A DNA stretch of 64,000 nt from Candidatus Nanopelagicales bacterium (GTDB lineage: Bacteria > Actinomycetota > Actinomycetes > S36-B12 > CAIYMF01): the NCBI GenBank assembly GCA_017848795.1, contig JAFIHG010000044.1:92046-156045 (forward strand), read 5' to 3'. Numbering within the stretch: position 1 is the first letter of the stretch; each line of letters begins with the position of its first letter. The notes below the pieces were generated by a model that had not been told where the DNA came from, did not search any database, and saw nothing but the letters and a program-made list of their open reading frames with translations. The translations under genes were made by a program, and so were the position numbers. Of the stretch, positions 43,661 to 57,095 are shown piece by piece.

Positions 43661-43866
43661 GCCTTCTTGGTACGGGTCGCGCCGCCGCGGCCGCGCAGCG
43701 CGACGCCCGACTCGGACAGCACCCGGTGGATGAAGCCGTAGGAACGTCCGGTCGACGCGGCCAGCTCGCGAATACTTGCGCCCTGCGCGTACTTCTTCTT
43801 GAGGTCGGCACCGAGCTTGTCCCGCTCGGTCCCAGTGACGCGTCGACCTTTGCCCAGCTCCGCCAC
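43657..43866 (-). CDS. Small helix-turn-helix protein
   Basis: A 69-residue basic protein: KLGADLKKKYAQGASIRELA then STGRSYGFIHRVLSESGVAL form a helix-turn-helix of the resolvase/Mor type, with a Lys/Arg tail (RGRGGATRTKKA). It is a conserved small DNA-binding family in actinobacteria, usually near enoyl-CoA hydratase and ABC-F genes as here. No target is known. The 116-bp upstream gap holds a less GC-rich stretch that should contain its promoter. ATG at 43866, GGAGGA 4-9 nt before it. Confidence 0.85.
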   Translation of the reverse strand: MAELGKGRRVTGTERDKLGADLKKKYAQGASIRELAASTGRSYGFIHRVLSESGVALRGRGGATRTKKA

Positions 43867-43982
43867 GATGTCCTCCTAGAGTGCTCGACCGTACTCAGAC
43901 CACCGTTGTGGCAGTGACCGCCCCGCTGATCATCGATGCTACCCCGGCACCGGCCGCTCGCAATCGGATGATCCGAACCCGG

Positions 43983-45584
<1,602 letters not shown>

Positions 45585-45616
45585 GAAGCCGAGATCTTAC
45601 CTCCCCCCTTTCGCGT

Positions 45617-45671
45617 GTCCCTGCTCGAAACGTCGTTATCGCGCCGAGTTGACGACGTTTCGAGCAGGGAC
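45617..45671. terminator. Perfect 20-bp-arm hairpin downstream of the DUF1501 gene
   Basis: Left arm 45617-45636, right arm 45652-45671, 20 of 20 pairs, 15-nt loop. It lies 14 nt after the DUF1501 stop and before the ABC-F gene, where a rho-independent terminator would be expected, but no T-run follows. The same family reappears at 49275-49335 in opposite orientation. Confidence 0.65.
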
Positions 45672-45685
45672 GCGGGAGGTGGGGG

Positions 45686-47044
45686 TCAGTCGGGGCGGGT
45701 GAACTGCGGGGCCAGGCCGGAGGTGAAGCGCGTGGCGAGCGCTGCGGCGGCGCTCGGGGAGCCGGCGTACGGCAGGTCGTTGGCGGCGGGCGGGAAGACC
45801 CGGTCGACCTCCAGCGAGGTCGCGCTCATCCGGTTCTTCATGATGTCGGCCAGCACCGAGCGGTAGTCGGTCGTGACGGTCACGTCGCCCTGGGTCAGCT
45901 TGTCGAGCCCGGCCCAGGTGCCCTGTACGCCGCCGGTGAGGTTGCCGCCGAGCATGAGCATCTGGTTCCCCCAGCCGTGGTCGACCCCGCCGGAGTCGTT
46001 CTCCCGCACCCGCCGCCCGAACTCGGAGAGCGTGACGAGCGTCGTGCTGGTGAGCAGGTCGGCGGCGCGCAGGTCGTCGGCGAACGCCTTCAGTGACGCG
46101 CCGACGTCGGCGAGCTGCCGGTACATCCACCCGTACGTCTCGGTGGCGCGGCCGAGCCCGACGTGCATGTCCCAGTTCCCGACGTCGAGCGTCACCAGCT
46201 TGACCCCGAGCCCGAGCGCGGCGTTGTTCTTGATGAGGCGTGCGGCGTCCTTCAGTGCGTTCCCGAGCCCGGATCGCGGGTAGTCCTTTCCCTCCGGCGT
46301 TGCCTGCGCCTGGCCGACGGCGTCCAGCGAGTTCATCGTCGTCACCATCGCGTCCCGGACGGGCGGCGCGGCGCGCGCGTACAGCTCGTCGAACGCGGCA
46401 CGCCACTTGGGGCGGTCACCGGCACTGACCCCGCTCAGCCGGAAGCCGCCGAGCGAGGACATCCCGATCGCCGGGTTCGGCCCCACGTACGCGGTCGGCA
46501 TGCTGGTGGAGCCGAGCTGCACCGCCGACAGCGGTTTGAGCGCCCCCACGTGCTCGCCGAGCAGCCGGTTGAGCCAGCCGGCCCGGGCGCTCGACCCGGG
46601 GATCGCCTCCTCCACCTCCTCCGTCGCCTCGAAGTGCGAACGGTTGGGCGCCGGCAGCCCGGCCGCGACGACCGCGCCGAACGTGCCAGCGAGGTAGTCG
46701 GCCCGAAGGAGCTCGAGCGCCGGATGCAGCCCGAACAGGGTGTCGTCCGGTCGCGTGATGCACAGCGACGCCGGCACCGCGATGTTCGGGCGCAGCTCGT
46801 AGTAGAACGGGTCACCCCACGGCACGATCGCCGAGATGCCGTCGAAGCCGCCTCGCAGGCTCAGCACGACGAGCACGTCGCCGTGCCACGTCGGGTCGGC
46901 GGCGTACGCGACGTGCGCGTCGGCCAGTCCGACCAGAGGCGCCGCGACCGCACCGGCCGCCAGGCCCTTGAGCAGACCGCGTCGGCTCAGCAGCGTGCGC
47001 TTCATGTCCTCGCAGCAGCCCTCGGGCGCCGCCTCGTGCTCCAT
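45686..47044 (-). CDS. DUF1501 family protein (Tat-exported)
   Basis: A 452-residue sulfatase/alkaline-phosphatase-like protein. The N-terminus MEHEAAPEG, then CCEDMKRTLLSRRGLLKGLA with twin Arg, then AAGAVAAPLVGLADAHVAYA, gives a Tat signal. Core motifs: VVLSLRGGFDGISAIVPWGD, YGWMYRQLADVGASLKAFAD and TLVTLSEFGRRVRENDSGGV plus DHGWGNQMLMLGGN, all usual for DUF1501. Start at 47044 is favoured by GGAGG 8 nt upstream; an ATG at 47083 would overlap the DUF1800 stop (ATGA). It pairs with DUF1800, as in many bacteria, where the pair is thought to act on exported substrates; exact role unknown. Confidence 0.9.
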   Translation of the reverse strand: MEHEAAPEGCCEDMKRTLLSRRGLLKGLAAGAVAAPLVGLADAHVAYAADPTWHGDVLVVLSLRGGFDGISAIVPWGDPFYYELRPNIAVPASLCITRPDDTLFGLHPALELLRADYLAGTFGAVVAAGLPAPNRSHFEATEEVEEAIPGSSARAGWLNRLLGEHVGALKPLSAVQLGSTSMPTAYVGPNPAIGMSSLGGFRLSGVSAGDRPKWRAAFDELYARAAPPVRDAMVTTMNSLDAVGQAQATPEGKDYPRSGLGNALKDAARLIKNNAALGLGVKLVTLDVGNWDMHVGLGRATETYGWMYRQLADVGASLKAFADDLRAADLLTSTTLVTLSEFGRRVRENDSGGVDHGWGNQMLMLGGNLTGGVQGTWAGLDKLTQGDVTVTTDYRSVLADIMKNRMSATSLEVDRVFPPAANDLPYAGSPSAAAALATRFTSGLAPQFTRPD

Positions 47045-47079
47045 GACAGGACCTCCGGGGAGCGGGTCCGGACGGCCGT

Positions 47080-49101
47080 TCATCGCGCCAGCCCGTACGG
47101 CGAGTCCATGAGGACGGTGACGAGCTTGTTCAGGTCGCGCGTCGAGGGGTTCGGCTTGGCGTCGGGCGTGTCGGTCGGCTTGACCCCGAGCAGGGTGCAG
47201 ACCGCCGTGATCTCCCGGTCCGACAAGGTCATGCCGAACAGCCGCCGTCCCACGGCCGACACGACCTGCCCGTTGCTCGCCGGGAGCGTCGCCGGCAGCA
47301 GCATGTCCAGCGCGAGAAGCACATTGTTCTTGGTGCCGAGCTGCGCGTTCGCTGCGGTGACCTTGCCGTCCCGGCCGACGCAGGTGAGCGTGCCGGGAGT
47401 GCTCAGACTGCACAGGTCCCGCTTGTTGTTCCAGGCGGTGAGCGTCGCTCCGGTGGTGAGCCAGTGTGCGGCCACGTCCGGGTAGCCGTCCGGTGGCCGC
47501 CAGCCGAACGGGGCATGGCCGGCGCTCGCCGCCCGGGCGTAGAGGTCGACGAGGCTCTGGACCCCGGCGCGCCGGACCGGGTCGGACGCGTTCGGGTCGG
47601 GGTTGTCGGGCAGCAGCGAGAGCACCCGCACCCCCGCCGCGAGCTGCTCGAACGGGCGGTGCAGCTTCGCTCCGGCGGACGCGGCGAACTCGGCGGAGGT
47701 GAACAGCGTGCGCAGCACCGGGGCGATCGCCGTCCCGGTGTGCAGGTAGACCCCCGCCAGCCGGTCCACGAGCGAGGCGGGCGGGTCGTCGGACACGAAA
47801 TGGGTGACGAGCTTGCGGGCCAGGCGCTTGGCGGTGGCGGGGTGCTTGGCGAGATAGTCGAAGTACCGCAACGCCACCGCCTCACCACCGGATCGCGAGG
47901 CGTTCGCGTCGGTGAATCCGAGGACCTTGACCTTGCCGGTCCAGTGCCACCCCGGGCGGTAGTCGTACGTCTCGTCCGCGGCATCGACCGACAGGCCGGT
48001 GAGGATGCGTGCCGAGTTCACCACGCCGGTCTCGCCGTACCCCGCCTCGACCCCGACGGTGTGCAGCTCGAGCAGCTCACGCGCCTGGTTCTCGTTGGGG
48101 TGGCCCTGGTCGCTGAAGCGGTTGCCGAGCGAGCTGAGCATCGCCGGGTGCATCTCCACCGCCCGCAGCAGGTCGGTGAACCTGCCCAGCGCACGCGCCC
48201 GGATCACGTTGGCGTAGTCGGCGCGGTGCAACGCGGACGCGTCCTGGGGCAGCGGGACGTTGAAATGGTTGCCCCAGAAGTCCTCCATGACCGTGAGCAG
48301 CTGGCGCTCGGACCACAGGGCGCGGGCGAGGTGGGCACGGGCGACGTCGAGCTGGACGTCGTTCGCCGTGACGACCTTGTCGTCGATCTTCACCTTGGTG
48401 TCGATGGCGTACTTGAGGTCGTAGATGGGCCGGCTCAGGTACGGCGAGAGCCGGCGCAGCACGCTGCCGCACAGTTCGTCCGGGATCCGCGACGGGGCCA
48501 ACTGCGCGTCGAGCCAGGCGGTCATGGACGCTCGCGAGGTGCCGAGCTTGGCGAGCAGTGCCGGGCTCGGGCCGTACGTGGCGCGTCGCGCCAGGTGCCA
48601 GGCCATGCTCGTGCCGACGTACGGCGTCACCGCGCGGGCGCTCGCCGCGACCGGCCCGGTCGACGGAGCGCGCGGATCGACCTTCGCGGGCGGTGGTTTC
48701 GGTTTGGCGGCACGCTTGGGGTTGAGCGCCAGGTCGAGCGCGTGCGAATAGACGAGGGCGCGCTTGCGGCGGTCCCAGCGGTACGGGATCCGGCGCCACC
48801 GGCCCTTGGCATCGCGCCGGTAGACCTTGGCACCGACGAACTTCGCCTTGATCTTGCGCCTGCGCGCCTTGGTGACCTTGGTGGTCTTCGTGCGCCGGTC
48901 GTACGTCCAGGTGACCGCTTCGAGGATGGTGACGCGGCGGACCTCGGCGCGGGTGGCCGCCACAGCTGCGCCGGGGAGGACCAGGCTCGCGCCGGTCGCG
49001 GCAGCGGTCAGCGTCAGCGCGCCGAGCACCCGGCGGCGCAGCGGCGCCGCGGACCCACCGGCCGACGGGACGGCTTCGTGGTGCGGTTGGTCATCGGCCA
49101 T
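47080..49101 (-). CDS. DUF1800 family protein with basic N-terminal insert
   Basis: A 673-residue exported protein. The N-terminal LRRRVLGALTLTAAATGASL stretch and GAAVAATRAEV form a Tat-like signal. Residues about 65-145 are unusually Lys/Arg-rich (RRTKTTKVTKARRRKIKAKF and similar) and end in KPKPPPAKVDPRAPS. The DUF1800 domain follows from AWHLARRATYGPSPALLAKL, including NHFNVPLPQDASALHRADYA, NENQARELLELHTVGVEAGY and LARKLVTHFVSDDPPASLVD. It overlaps the DUF1501 gene when that is started at 47083. No catalytic activity is established for the family. Confidence 0.88.
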   Translation of the reverse strand: MADDQPHHEAVPSAGGSAAPLRRRVLGALTLTAAATGASLVLPGAAVAATRAEVRRVTILEAVTWTYDRRTKTTKVTKARRRKIKAKFVGAKVYRRDAKGRWRRIPYRWDRRKRALVYSHALDLALNPKRAAKPKPPPAKVDPRAPSTGPVAASARAVTPYVGTSMAWHLARRATYGPSPALLAKLGTSRASMTAWLDAQLAPSRIPDELCGSVLRRLSPYLSRPIYDLKYAIDTKVKIDDKVVTANDVQLDVARAHLARALWSERQLLTVMEDFWGNHFNVPLPQDASALHRADYANVIRARALGRFTDLLRAVEMHPAMLSSLGNRFSDQGHPNENQARELLELHTVGVEAGYGETGVVNSARILTGLSVDAADETYDYRPGWHWTGKVKVLGFTDANASRSGGEAVALRYFDYLAKHPATAKRLARKLVTHFVSDDPPASLVDRLAGVYLHTGTAIAPVLRTLFTSAEFAASAGAKLHRPFEQLAAGVRVLSLLPDNPDPNASDPVRRAGVQSLVDLYARAASAGHAPFGWRPPDGYPDVAAHWLTTGATLTAWNNKRDLCSLSTPGTLTCVGRDGKVTAANAQLGTKNNVLLALDMLLPATLPASNGQVVSAVGRRLFGMTLSDREITAVCTLLGVKPTDTPDAKPNPSTRDLNKLVTVLMDSPYGLAR

Positions 49102-49274
49102 GGCAGGGACCGTCCCTCGGTGCGCCGCCGCGGAGCCGAGAGCGCCGAGCGGTGAGCGGGTGTGAGCGACCAGGACCGTTCTTGACCGGCCCTGTGCTGC
49201 TATCGACCCGCTACCGCGTGACCGGATGAGCCGTCCGGGTGACGTCGCACCCGCCCCGGCTTGCGTTGCCGGTC

Positions 49275-49335
49275 CGAGTCCCTGCTCGAGATGTCGCTAA
49301 CAAGCTGCGATAACGACGTTTCGAGCAGGGACTCG
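49275..49335. terminator. 22-bp-arm hairpin downstream of sufT, sister of 45617-45671
   Basis: Left arm 49275-49296 and right arm 49314-49335, matching at 19-20 of 22 positions, 17-nt loop. Read on the opposite strand it shares CCCTGCTCGAAACGTCG and TTATCGC with the 45617 element. It lies 11 nt past the sufT stop and 170 nt upstream of the DUF1800 start. The rest of this 245-bp gap shows nothing else that I recognise. Confidence 0.65.
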
Positions 49336-49346
49336 AGGCGTACGGG

Positions 49347-49699
49347 TCAGACGTTGAAGCCGAGGGCGCGCAGCATCTCGCGGCCGTCATCGGTGATCTT
49401 GTCCGGCCCCCACGGCGGCATCCAGACCCAGTTGATGCGGTGTTCGGCCACCACGTTGTCCAGGGAGGCCCGGACCTGGTCCTCGATGACGTCGGTCAGC
49501 GGGCAGGCCGCCGACGTGAGCGTCATGTCGATCGTCGCCGCGTTCGCGTCGTCGACAGCGACGTCGTACACCAGTCCCAGGTCCACGACGTTGATGCCCA
49601 GCTCGGGGTCGATCACGTCCTTCAGCGCCTCGATCACGTCGTCGACAGGGGTCACCGCGACCCCGGTCGCCAGCGGAGCCGGCGTGCTCGTCGTCTCGG

Positions 49700-49703
<4 letters not shown>
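49347..49703 (-). CDS. sufT: SufT/MIP18-type Fe-S assembly factor
   Basis: A 118-residue DUF59 protein. VIEALKDVIDPELGINVVDL with LGLVYDVAV is the domain core, and MTLTSAACPLTDVIEDQV carries the single conserved Cys that binds or delivers Fe-S clusters. It is the last gene of the suf operon. Its ATG overlaps the sufU stop (ATGA). Confidence 0.93.
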
Positions 49704-52317
<2,614 letters not shown>

Positions 52318-52656
52318 CTAACCTGCTGGGCTACGGGTGATGTCGACGAGCACCGCGGCCTCGTCGCCGTCACCGTCGACGCGGACCGCGAAGACGGGGA
52401 CCGGGTCGGTCGCGGGCGGGCAGAGCGGGCGGCCGTCCCTTAGGTCGAAACGGGATCCGTGCAGCCAGCATTCCAGGGTGCACCCGTCGACCTCCCCCTC
52501 GGAGAGCGCCACCTGGCCGTGGGAGCAGACGTCCTCGATCGCGAAGACCTCGTCGTCCTCGGTACGTACGACCGCGACCGGCTGATCGTCGACCTTCACC
52601 CCGAGGGCTCCCTCGGGCTCGACGTCACCGAGCTTGCACACCTCGACGAAACTCAT
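52318..52656 (-). CDS. Rieske-type ferredoxin subunit in the suf operon
   Basis: A 112-residue Rieske [2Fe-2S] protein of the non-heme ferredoxin type. Cluster ligands are in DVCSHGQVALSEG (Cys-x-His) and CTLECWLHGSRFDL (Cys-x2-His). It may supply electrons for Fe-S cluster assembly. Its ATG overlaps the sufD stop (ATGA, 4 nt) and the sufC start lies 16 nt downstream. Actinobacterial suf operons commonly contain it. Confidence 0.93.
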   Translation of the reverse strand: MSFVEVCKLGDVEPEGALGVKVDDQPVAVVRTEDDEVFAIEDVCSHGQVALSEGEVDGCTLECWLHGSRFDLRDGRPLCPPATDPVPVFAVRVDGDGDEAAVLVDITRSPAG

Positions 52657-53864
52657 GCCTCCCCCTCCGCGTAGTCCTCGTCCTCGAGTGCGGCGAACCG
52701 CGGGTCGCTGTGGCCCAACTCCGCCGAGAGCGCGGCGAGCACCCGGGTCTCCATCTCGGGCAGCCCGAACCGGCGGACCAGGTCGGTGAAGAACCCGCGC
52801 ACCACGAGCCGGCGGGCCTCCTGCGGCGGGATTCCGCGCGCCTGCAGGTAGAACAGCTGCTCGTCGTCGAAACGGCCGGTGGCACTCGCGTGGCCCGCGC
52901 CGCGGATCTCGCCGGTCTCGATCTCGAGGTTGGGCACCGAGTCGGCGCGCGCCGCGTCCGTCAGCACCAGGTTGCGGTTCAACTCGTACGTCGAGGTGCC
53001 CACCGCCTCGGCGCGGATCAGCACGTCACCGATCCACACCGAACGCGCGATGCCGGCAGCGCCGGCGCCCGGGTCACCCTGCAGCGCGCCGCGGTACTCG
53101 ACGTGACTGGTGCACTCCGGAACGGCGTGGTCGACGAACAGCCGGTGCTCGAGGTGCTGGCCGGCGTCGGCGAAGAACACGCCGAGCAGGTCGATCTCCC
53201 CGCCCGGCCCGGCGTACGCCACGTCCACGCTGCTGCGCACGAGCATCCCGCCGAGGCTGACCACGATGTGCTTGACCCTGGCGTCCCGCCCGACCCGGAT
53301 CCCGTGGGTGGCGGCGTGCACCGCCGCCAGGTCCCAGTCGTGGATGCTGAGGACGGTCAGCTCGGCGCCGTCCGCGACGTCGAACTCCACGTTGGACCCC
53401 AGAGTGGCGGTGCCCCGGTAGTCGAGCACGACGGCGGCGCTCGCGTGGTGCGCGACCTCGACCAGGATCCGCTGGTAGGCCGTCTCCCCCACCCCCTGCA
53501 CGACCAGCGAGACCTCGGCTCCGGTGGTCTCGGGCGGTACGCGCACGTGCAGCCCGCCGCTCGCTCGCGCAGCGGTCACCGCACTCGTACGGTCGTACGG
53601 CACGAGCACGCGGCCGAGCTGGGGCGCGTCGCCGGTGAGCATCGTGACCTCGGCCCCGGAGGCCTGCCAGTCGAGCTTGATCTCCCCGGACGGCTCCGCG
53701 CCGTCGAGCAGCGGACGCAGCACCTTCAACGGGGTGAAGCGCCAGTCCTCCTCGCGCCCTCCGGGCACCGGGTGGTCGGCGAGATCGGCCGAGCGCACCC
53801 GCACGCCCTTGGTGGACGCCGGGACGATCCCGGCGCCGGGGCTGGTGTCGATGGTCGCTGGCAT
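52653..53864 (-). CDS. sufD: SufD scaffold subunit
   Basis: A 403-residue beta-helical SufBCD subunit. REEDWRFTPLKVLRPLLDGA is the usual N-terminal motif. The core has LEHRLFVDHAVPECTSHVEY with the conserved His, and the C-terminal part ASATGRFDDEQLFYLQARGI then EARRLVVRGFFTDLV. ATG shares one base with the sufB stop. Confidence 0.95.
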   Translation of the reverse strand: MPATIDTSPGAGIVPASTKGVRVRSADLADHPVPGGREEDWRFTPLKVLRPLLDGAEPSGEIKLDWQASGAEVTMLTGDAPQLGRVLVPYDRTSAVTAARASGGLHVRVPPETTGAEVSLVVQGVGETAYQRILVEVAHHASAAVVLDYRGTATLGSNVEFDVADGAELTVLSIHDWDLAAVHAATHGIRVGRDARVKHIVVSLGGMLVRSSVDVAYAGPGGEIDLLGVFFADAGQHLEHRLFVDHAVPECTSHVEYRGALQGDPGAGAAGIARSVWIGDVLIRAEAVGTSTYELNRNLVLTDAARADSVPNLEIETGEIRGAGHASATGRFDDEQLFYLQARGIPPQEARRLVVRGFFTDLVRRFGLPEMETRVLAALSAELGHSDPRFAALEDEDYAEGEA

Positions 53865-55276
53865 CAGCCGACGGCCCCTTCCATCTGCAGCTCGATCAGC
53901 CGGTTGAGCTCCAGCGCGTACTCCATCGGCAGCTCGCGGGCGATCGGCTCGACGAAGCCGCGCACGATCAGCGCCATCGCCTCGTCCTCGCCCAGGCCAC
54001 GGCTCATCAGGTAGAAGAGCTGGTTCTCGTTGACCTTGCTGACGGTCGCCTCGTGACCCATCGACACGTCGTCGTCGCGCACGTCGACGTAGGGGTAGGT
54101 GTCGGAGCGGCTGATGTCGTCGACGAGCAGCGCGTCGCACTTCACCGTCGACTTCGAGCCGTGCGCGCCCTCGTTGATCTGCACCAGGCCGCGGTAGGAG
54201 CTGCGCCCCCCGCCACGGGAGACCGACTTGGAGATGATCGTGCTCGAGGTGTTCGGCGCCGCGTGCACCATCTTCGACCCGGCGTCCTGGTGCTGGCCCT
54301 CGCCCGAGAACGCGACGGACAGCGTCTCGCCCTTGGCGTGCTCGCCCATGAGCCACACGGCCGGGTACTTCATGGTCACCTTGGAGCCGATGTTGCCGTC
54401 GATCCACTCCATGGTGGCGCCCTCGTGGGCGACGGCCCGCTTGGTCACCAGGTTGTAGACGTTGTTCGACCAGTTCTGGATCGTCGTGTAGCGGCAGCGC
54501 CCGCCCTTGCGCACGATGATCTCGACGACCGCCGAGTGCAGCGAGTCCGAGGAGTAGACCGGCGCGGTGCAGCCCTCGACGTAGTGCACGTAGGCGTCCT
54601 CGTCGACGATGATCAGCGTCCGCTCGAACTGGCCCATGTTCTCGGTGTTGATCCGGAAGTAGGCCTGCAGTGGGATCTCGACGTGCACGCCCGGCGGCAC
54701 GTAGATGAACGAGCCGCCGGACCAGACGGCGGTGTTGAGCGAGGCGAACTTGTTGTCGCCCACCGGGATCACCGATCCGAAGTACTGCTTGAAGATGTCC
54801 TCGTGCTCGCGCAGGCCGGTGTCGGTGTCGAGGAAGATCACACCCTGCTCGGCGAGGTCCTCCCGAATCTTGTGATAGACGACTTCGCTTTCGTACTGCG
54901 CCGCCACGCCGGCGACGTAGCGCTGCTTCTCGGCCTCCGGGATCCCCAGCCGGTCGTAGGTGTTGCGGATGTCCTCCGGCAGGTCCTCCCAGGTCTGGGC
55001 CATGCTCTCGGTCGAGCGTACGAAGTACTTGATGTTGTCGAAGTCGATGCCGGACAGGTCGGCGCCCCAGGTCGGCATCGGCCGCTTGTCGAAGAGTCGC
55101 AGGCCCTTCAGGCGTCGCTGCAGCATCCAGTCCGGCTCGTTCTTCTTCGCGCTGATGTCGCGCACGACGGCCTCGGACAGACCACGCTTGGCGGCGGCGC
55201 CGGCCGCGTCGGGGTCCGCCCAGCCGAACTGGTAGCGGCCAAGGTCCTCGAGCTCGGGATGGATGGTCGTCGTCAT
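53864..55276 (-). CDS. sufB: SufB scaffold subunit
   Basis: A 470-residue main scaffold subunit where the nascent cluster is built. Motifs: [14 protein letters not shown]-like start region ([20 protein letters not shown]), [40 protein letters not shown] with the likely sulfur-accepting Cys, and [20 protein letters not shown]. Standard length. The ATG overlaps the sufR stop by one base. It is the second gene of the operon. Confidence 0.97.
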   Translation of the reverse strand: MTTTIHPELEDLGRYQFGWADPDAAGAAAKRGLSEAVVRDISAKKNEPDWMLQRRLKGLRLFDKRPMPTWGADLSGIDFDNIKYFVRSTESMAQTWEDLPEDIRNTYDRLGIPEAEKQRYVAGVAAQYESEVVYHKIREDLAEQGVIFLDTDTGLREHEDIFKQYFGSVIPVGDNKFASLNTAVWSGGSFIYVPPGVHVEIPLQAYFRINTENMGQFERTLIIVDEDAYVHYVEGCTAPVYSSDSLHSAVVEIIVRKGGRCRYTTIQNWSNNVYNLVTKRAVAHEGATMEWIDGNIGSKVTMKYPAVWLMGEHAKGETLSVAFSGEGQHQDAGSKMVHAAPNTSSTIISKSVSRGGGRSSYRGLVQINEGAHGSKSTVKCDALLVDDISRSDTYPYVDVRDDDVSMGHEATVSKVNENQLFYLMSRGLGEDEAMALIVRGFVEPIARELPMEYALELNRLIELQMEGAVG

Positions 55277-56064
55277 CAGGTGTCCTTCCGCGGGACGTTC
55301 GTACGGTGCGGTCCGCTCGACGGCGGAACGAGGGTGGTGCACACCCCGTCACCCGCGGCGAGGGTCGCCAGCCGGGTGACGTGCGTGCCGAGCAGTCGCG
55401 AGAACGCCTCGGTCTCGGCCTCGCAGAGCTGCGGGAACTCGGCGGCCACGTGGCTCACCGGACAGTGGTGCTGGCAGAGCTGCTCACCGAGTGCACCCGG
55501 CACGACCGTGGCGGCGTAGCCGTCGTCGCGCAGTGCGGCAGCGAGCGCGGCCGTGGGATCGGCCGCGCGGGTCACGTCGCGATGGCGGGTCTCCAGGTCG
55601 GCGGCGTGCGCTCGGGCGAACTCGTCGACGGCGTCCTCCCCACCGGAGCGGGCCAGGAAGCGCAGCGCCTGCACCGCGAGATCGGCGTAGGCCTGCCCGA
55701 ACGTCTCCCGTCCGGCGTCGGTGAGCGCGTAGTAGCGCGCCGGGCGGCCCCGGCGTCGCGGGGCGGTCGCGTCCGGGCCGTACGGCGCGCGGTCGCTCGC
55801 GTGGACCTGGCCGGCACTCTGCAGCGCGTCGAGGTGGCGGCGCACCGCGGTGCCGGTCAGCCCCAGGCGTGCGGCGAGCGCGGCGGCCGTCTGCGGACCT
55901 CCGTCGAGCAGCGCCCGGGCCACCCGACCGGCGGCAGGTCCGGGCACGCCCGGGGCGGCCGAGACGACGGTGGCCTTGGTCGCGGTCGCCGCCTTCACCG
56001 GCGTTGCCGGTGGAGTCGCGCGCGCACGGCGCGCAGCAGCCGCGGGCCTTCCGTCGATTTTCAC
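55276..56064 (-). CDS. sufR: SufR Fe-S cluster regulator
   Basis: A 262-residue winged-helix repressor. After an Ala/Lys-rich N-terminal tail of about 40 residues, the helix-turn-helix is [20 protein letters not shown] and the wing [15 protein letters not shown]. The cluster ligands are in [20 protein letters not shown] (Cys-x3-Cys-x12-Cys). It represses its own suf operon when it carries a cluster. I chose the GTG at 56064 because the CAAC-N6-GTTG operator begins there; a longer upstream frame has no conserved sequence. It is the first gene of the run to sufT. Confidence 0.92.
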   Translation of the reverse strand: MKIDGRPAAAARRARATPPATPVKAATATKATVVSAAPGVPGPAAGRVARALLDGGPQTAAALAARLGLTGTAVRRHLDALQSAGQVHASDRAPYGPDATAPRRRGRPARYYALTDAGRETFGQAYADLAVQALRFLARSGGEDAVDEFARAHAADLETRHRDVTRAADPTAALAAALRDDGYAATVVPGALGEQLCQHHCPVSHVAAEFPQLCEAETEAFSRLLGTHVTRLATLAAGDGVCTTLVPPSSGPHRTNVPRKDT

Positions 56065-56077
56065 AACCTTATTGTTG
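56064..56077. promoter_or_regulatory. SufR operator CAAC-N6-GTTG
   Basis: CAACCTTATTGTTG is a perfect CAAC-N6-GTTG dyad, the form reported for SufR sites. It overlaps the GTG start of sufR, with the core promoter of the operon (AACAAT-like -10 sequence) inside or next to it. Bound repressor would block the promoter. Confidence 0.8.
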
Positions 56078-56156
56078 CCGATAGGTCCGACGGCGTCGAC
56101 CCCGGGGCCCACGTAGCGGACTGCGGCCCGGGCGACGCGGTCCGAGAACACTGGCT

Positions 56157-57095
56157 ATGGCACCTACACTCACGGGCGTGTCGGGGTTCGCGGTCGAGGT
56201 CGAGGACCTGCACGTGCGGTTCGGGACGGTCCGTGCCGTGGACGGGGTCAGCGTGCAGTTCCCCGCAGCCGGAGTGTGCGCGGTCCTCGGCCCGAATGGC
56301 GCGGGCAAGACGACCTTGATCGAGACCTGCGAGGGGTATCGCCGCCCGCACCGTGGCCGCGTCCGCGTCCTGGGCCGCGACCCGGTTGCGGACGCGCGCG
56401 AGCTGCGCCCCCGCGTCGGGGTCATGCTCCAGGAGGGCGGGGTCTGGCCGGCACTCGCCGCCGGTCCCGCGCTGCACCGGGTGGCCCGCTTCTACCGAGA
56501 CCCGCTGCCGGTGGACTCCCTGATGGAGCGGCTGGGTCTCTCGCGCCTCGGCGGCCGGACCTTCCGCCGCATGTCCGGCGGGGAGAAGCAGCGGGTCAAG
56601 CTCGCCGCCGCGATCATCGGTCGCCCCGAGCTGGTGTTCCTCGACGAGCCGACGGCCGGCATGGACCCGCAGGCGCGCCTGGCCGTCTGGGACCTGATCC
56701 GCCAGCTGCGCGACGATGGCGTGAGCGTAGTGCTCACCACGCACCTGATGGACGAGGCGGAGCAGCTCGCCGACGAGGTCGTGATCGTCGACCGGGGCCG
56801 GGTCGTCGCGACCGGGTCGCCGTCCGGGCTCACGAGCCGGTACGACGAGGTGCTCACCTTCCGCGCCAGCGCCGGGCTGGACACCGCGCTGCTGCAGGCG
56901 GCGCTGCCGGACGGCTGCGTGGTGGTCGAGGATCCGCCGGGCAGCTATCGGGTCGAGGGCACCGTGGATCCCGCGCTGCTGGCCGCCGTCGCGGCCTGGT
57001 GCGCCGAGCATGGCGTGCTCGCCACCGCGCTCACGACCGGGCGGCGGTCGCTCGAGGACGTCTTCCTCGACCTGACGGGACGGGCGTTGCGATGA
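56157..57095 (+). CDS. ABC transporter ATP-binding protein
   Basis: A 312-residue ATPase. Walker A LGPNGAGKTTLIETC (about residue 45), signature MSGGEKQRVKLAAAI, Walker B VFLDEPTAGMDPQARL and the switch His in LTTHLMDEAEQLADEV. It is divergent from sufR (93 nt between). The permease gene follows with a 4-nt overlap (ATGA). In actinobacteria this pair commonly lies before ctaA, so a link with heme or oxidase assembly is likely but not shown. Confidence 0.92.
   Translation: MAPTLTGVSGFAVEVEDLHVRFGTVRAVDGVSVQFPAAGVCAVLGPNGAGKTTLIETCEGYRRPHRGRVRVLGRDPVADARELRPRVGVMLQEGGVWPALAAGPALHRVARFYRDPLPVDSLMERLGLSRLGGRTFRRMSGGEKQRVKLAAAIIGRPELVFLDEPTAGMDPQARLAVWDLIRQLRDDGVSVVLTTHLMDEAEQLADEVVIVDRGRVVATGSPSGLTSRYDEVLTFRASAGLDTALLQAALPDGCVVVEDPPGSYRVEGTVDPALLAAVAAWCAEHGVLATALTTGRRSLEDVFLDLTGRALR

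Noticed and set aside
45617-49335. DUF1501/DUF1800 pair as an insertion sequence
   Set aside because: There is no transposase and no target-site duplication that I could find; flanking hairpins are not terminal repeats of a known element.
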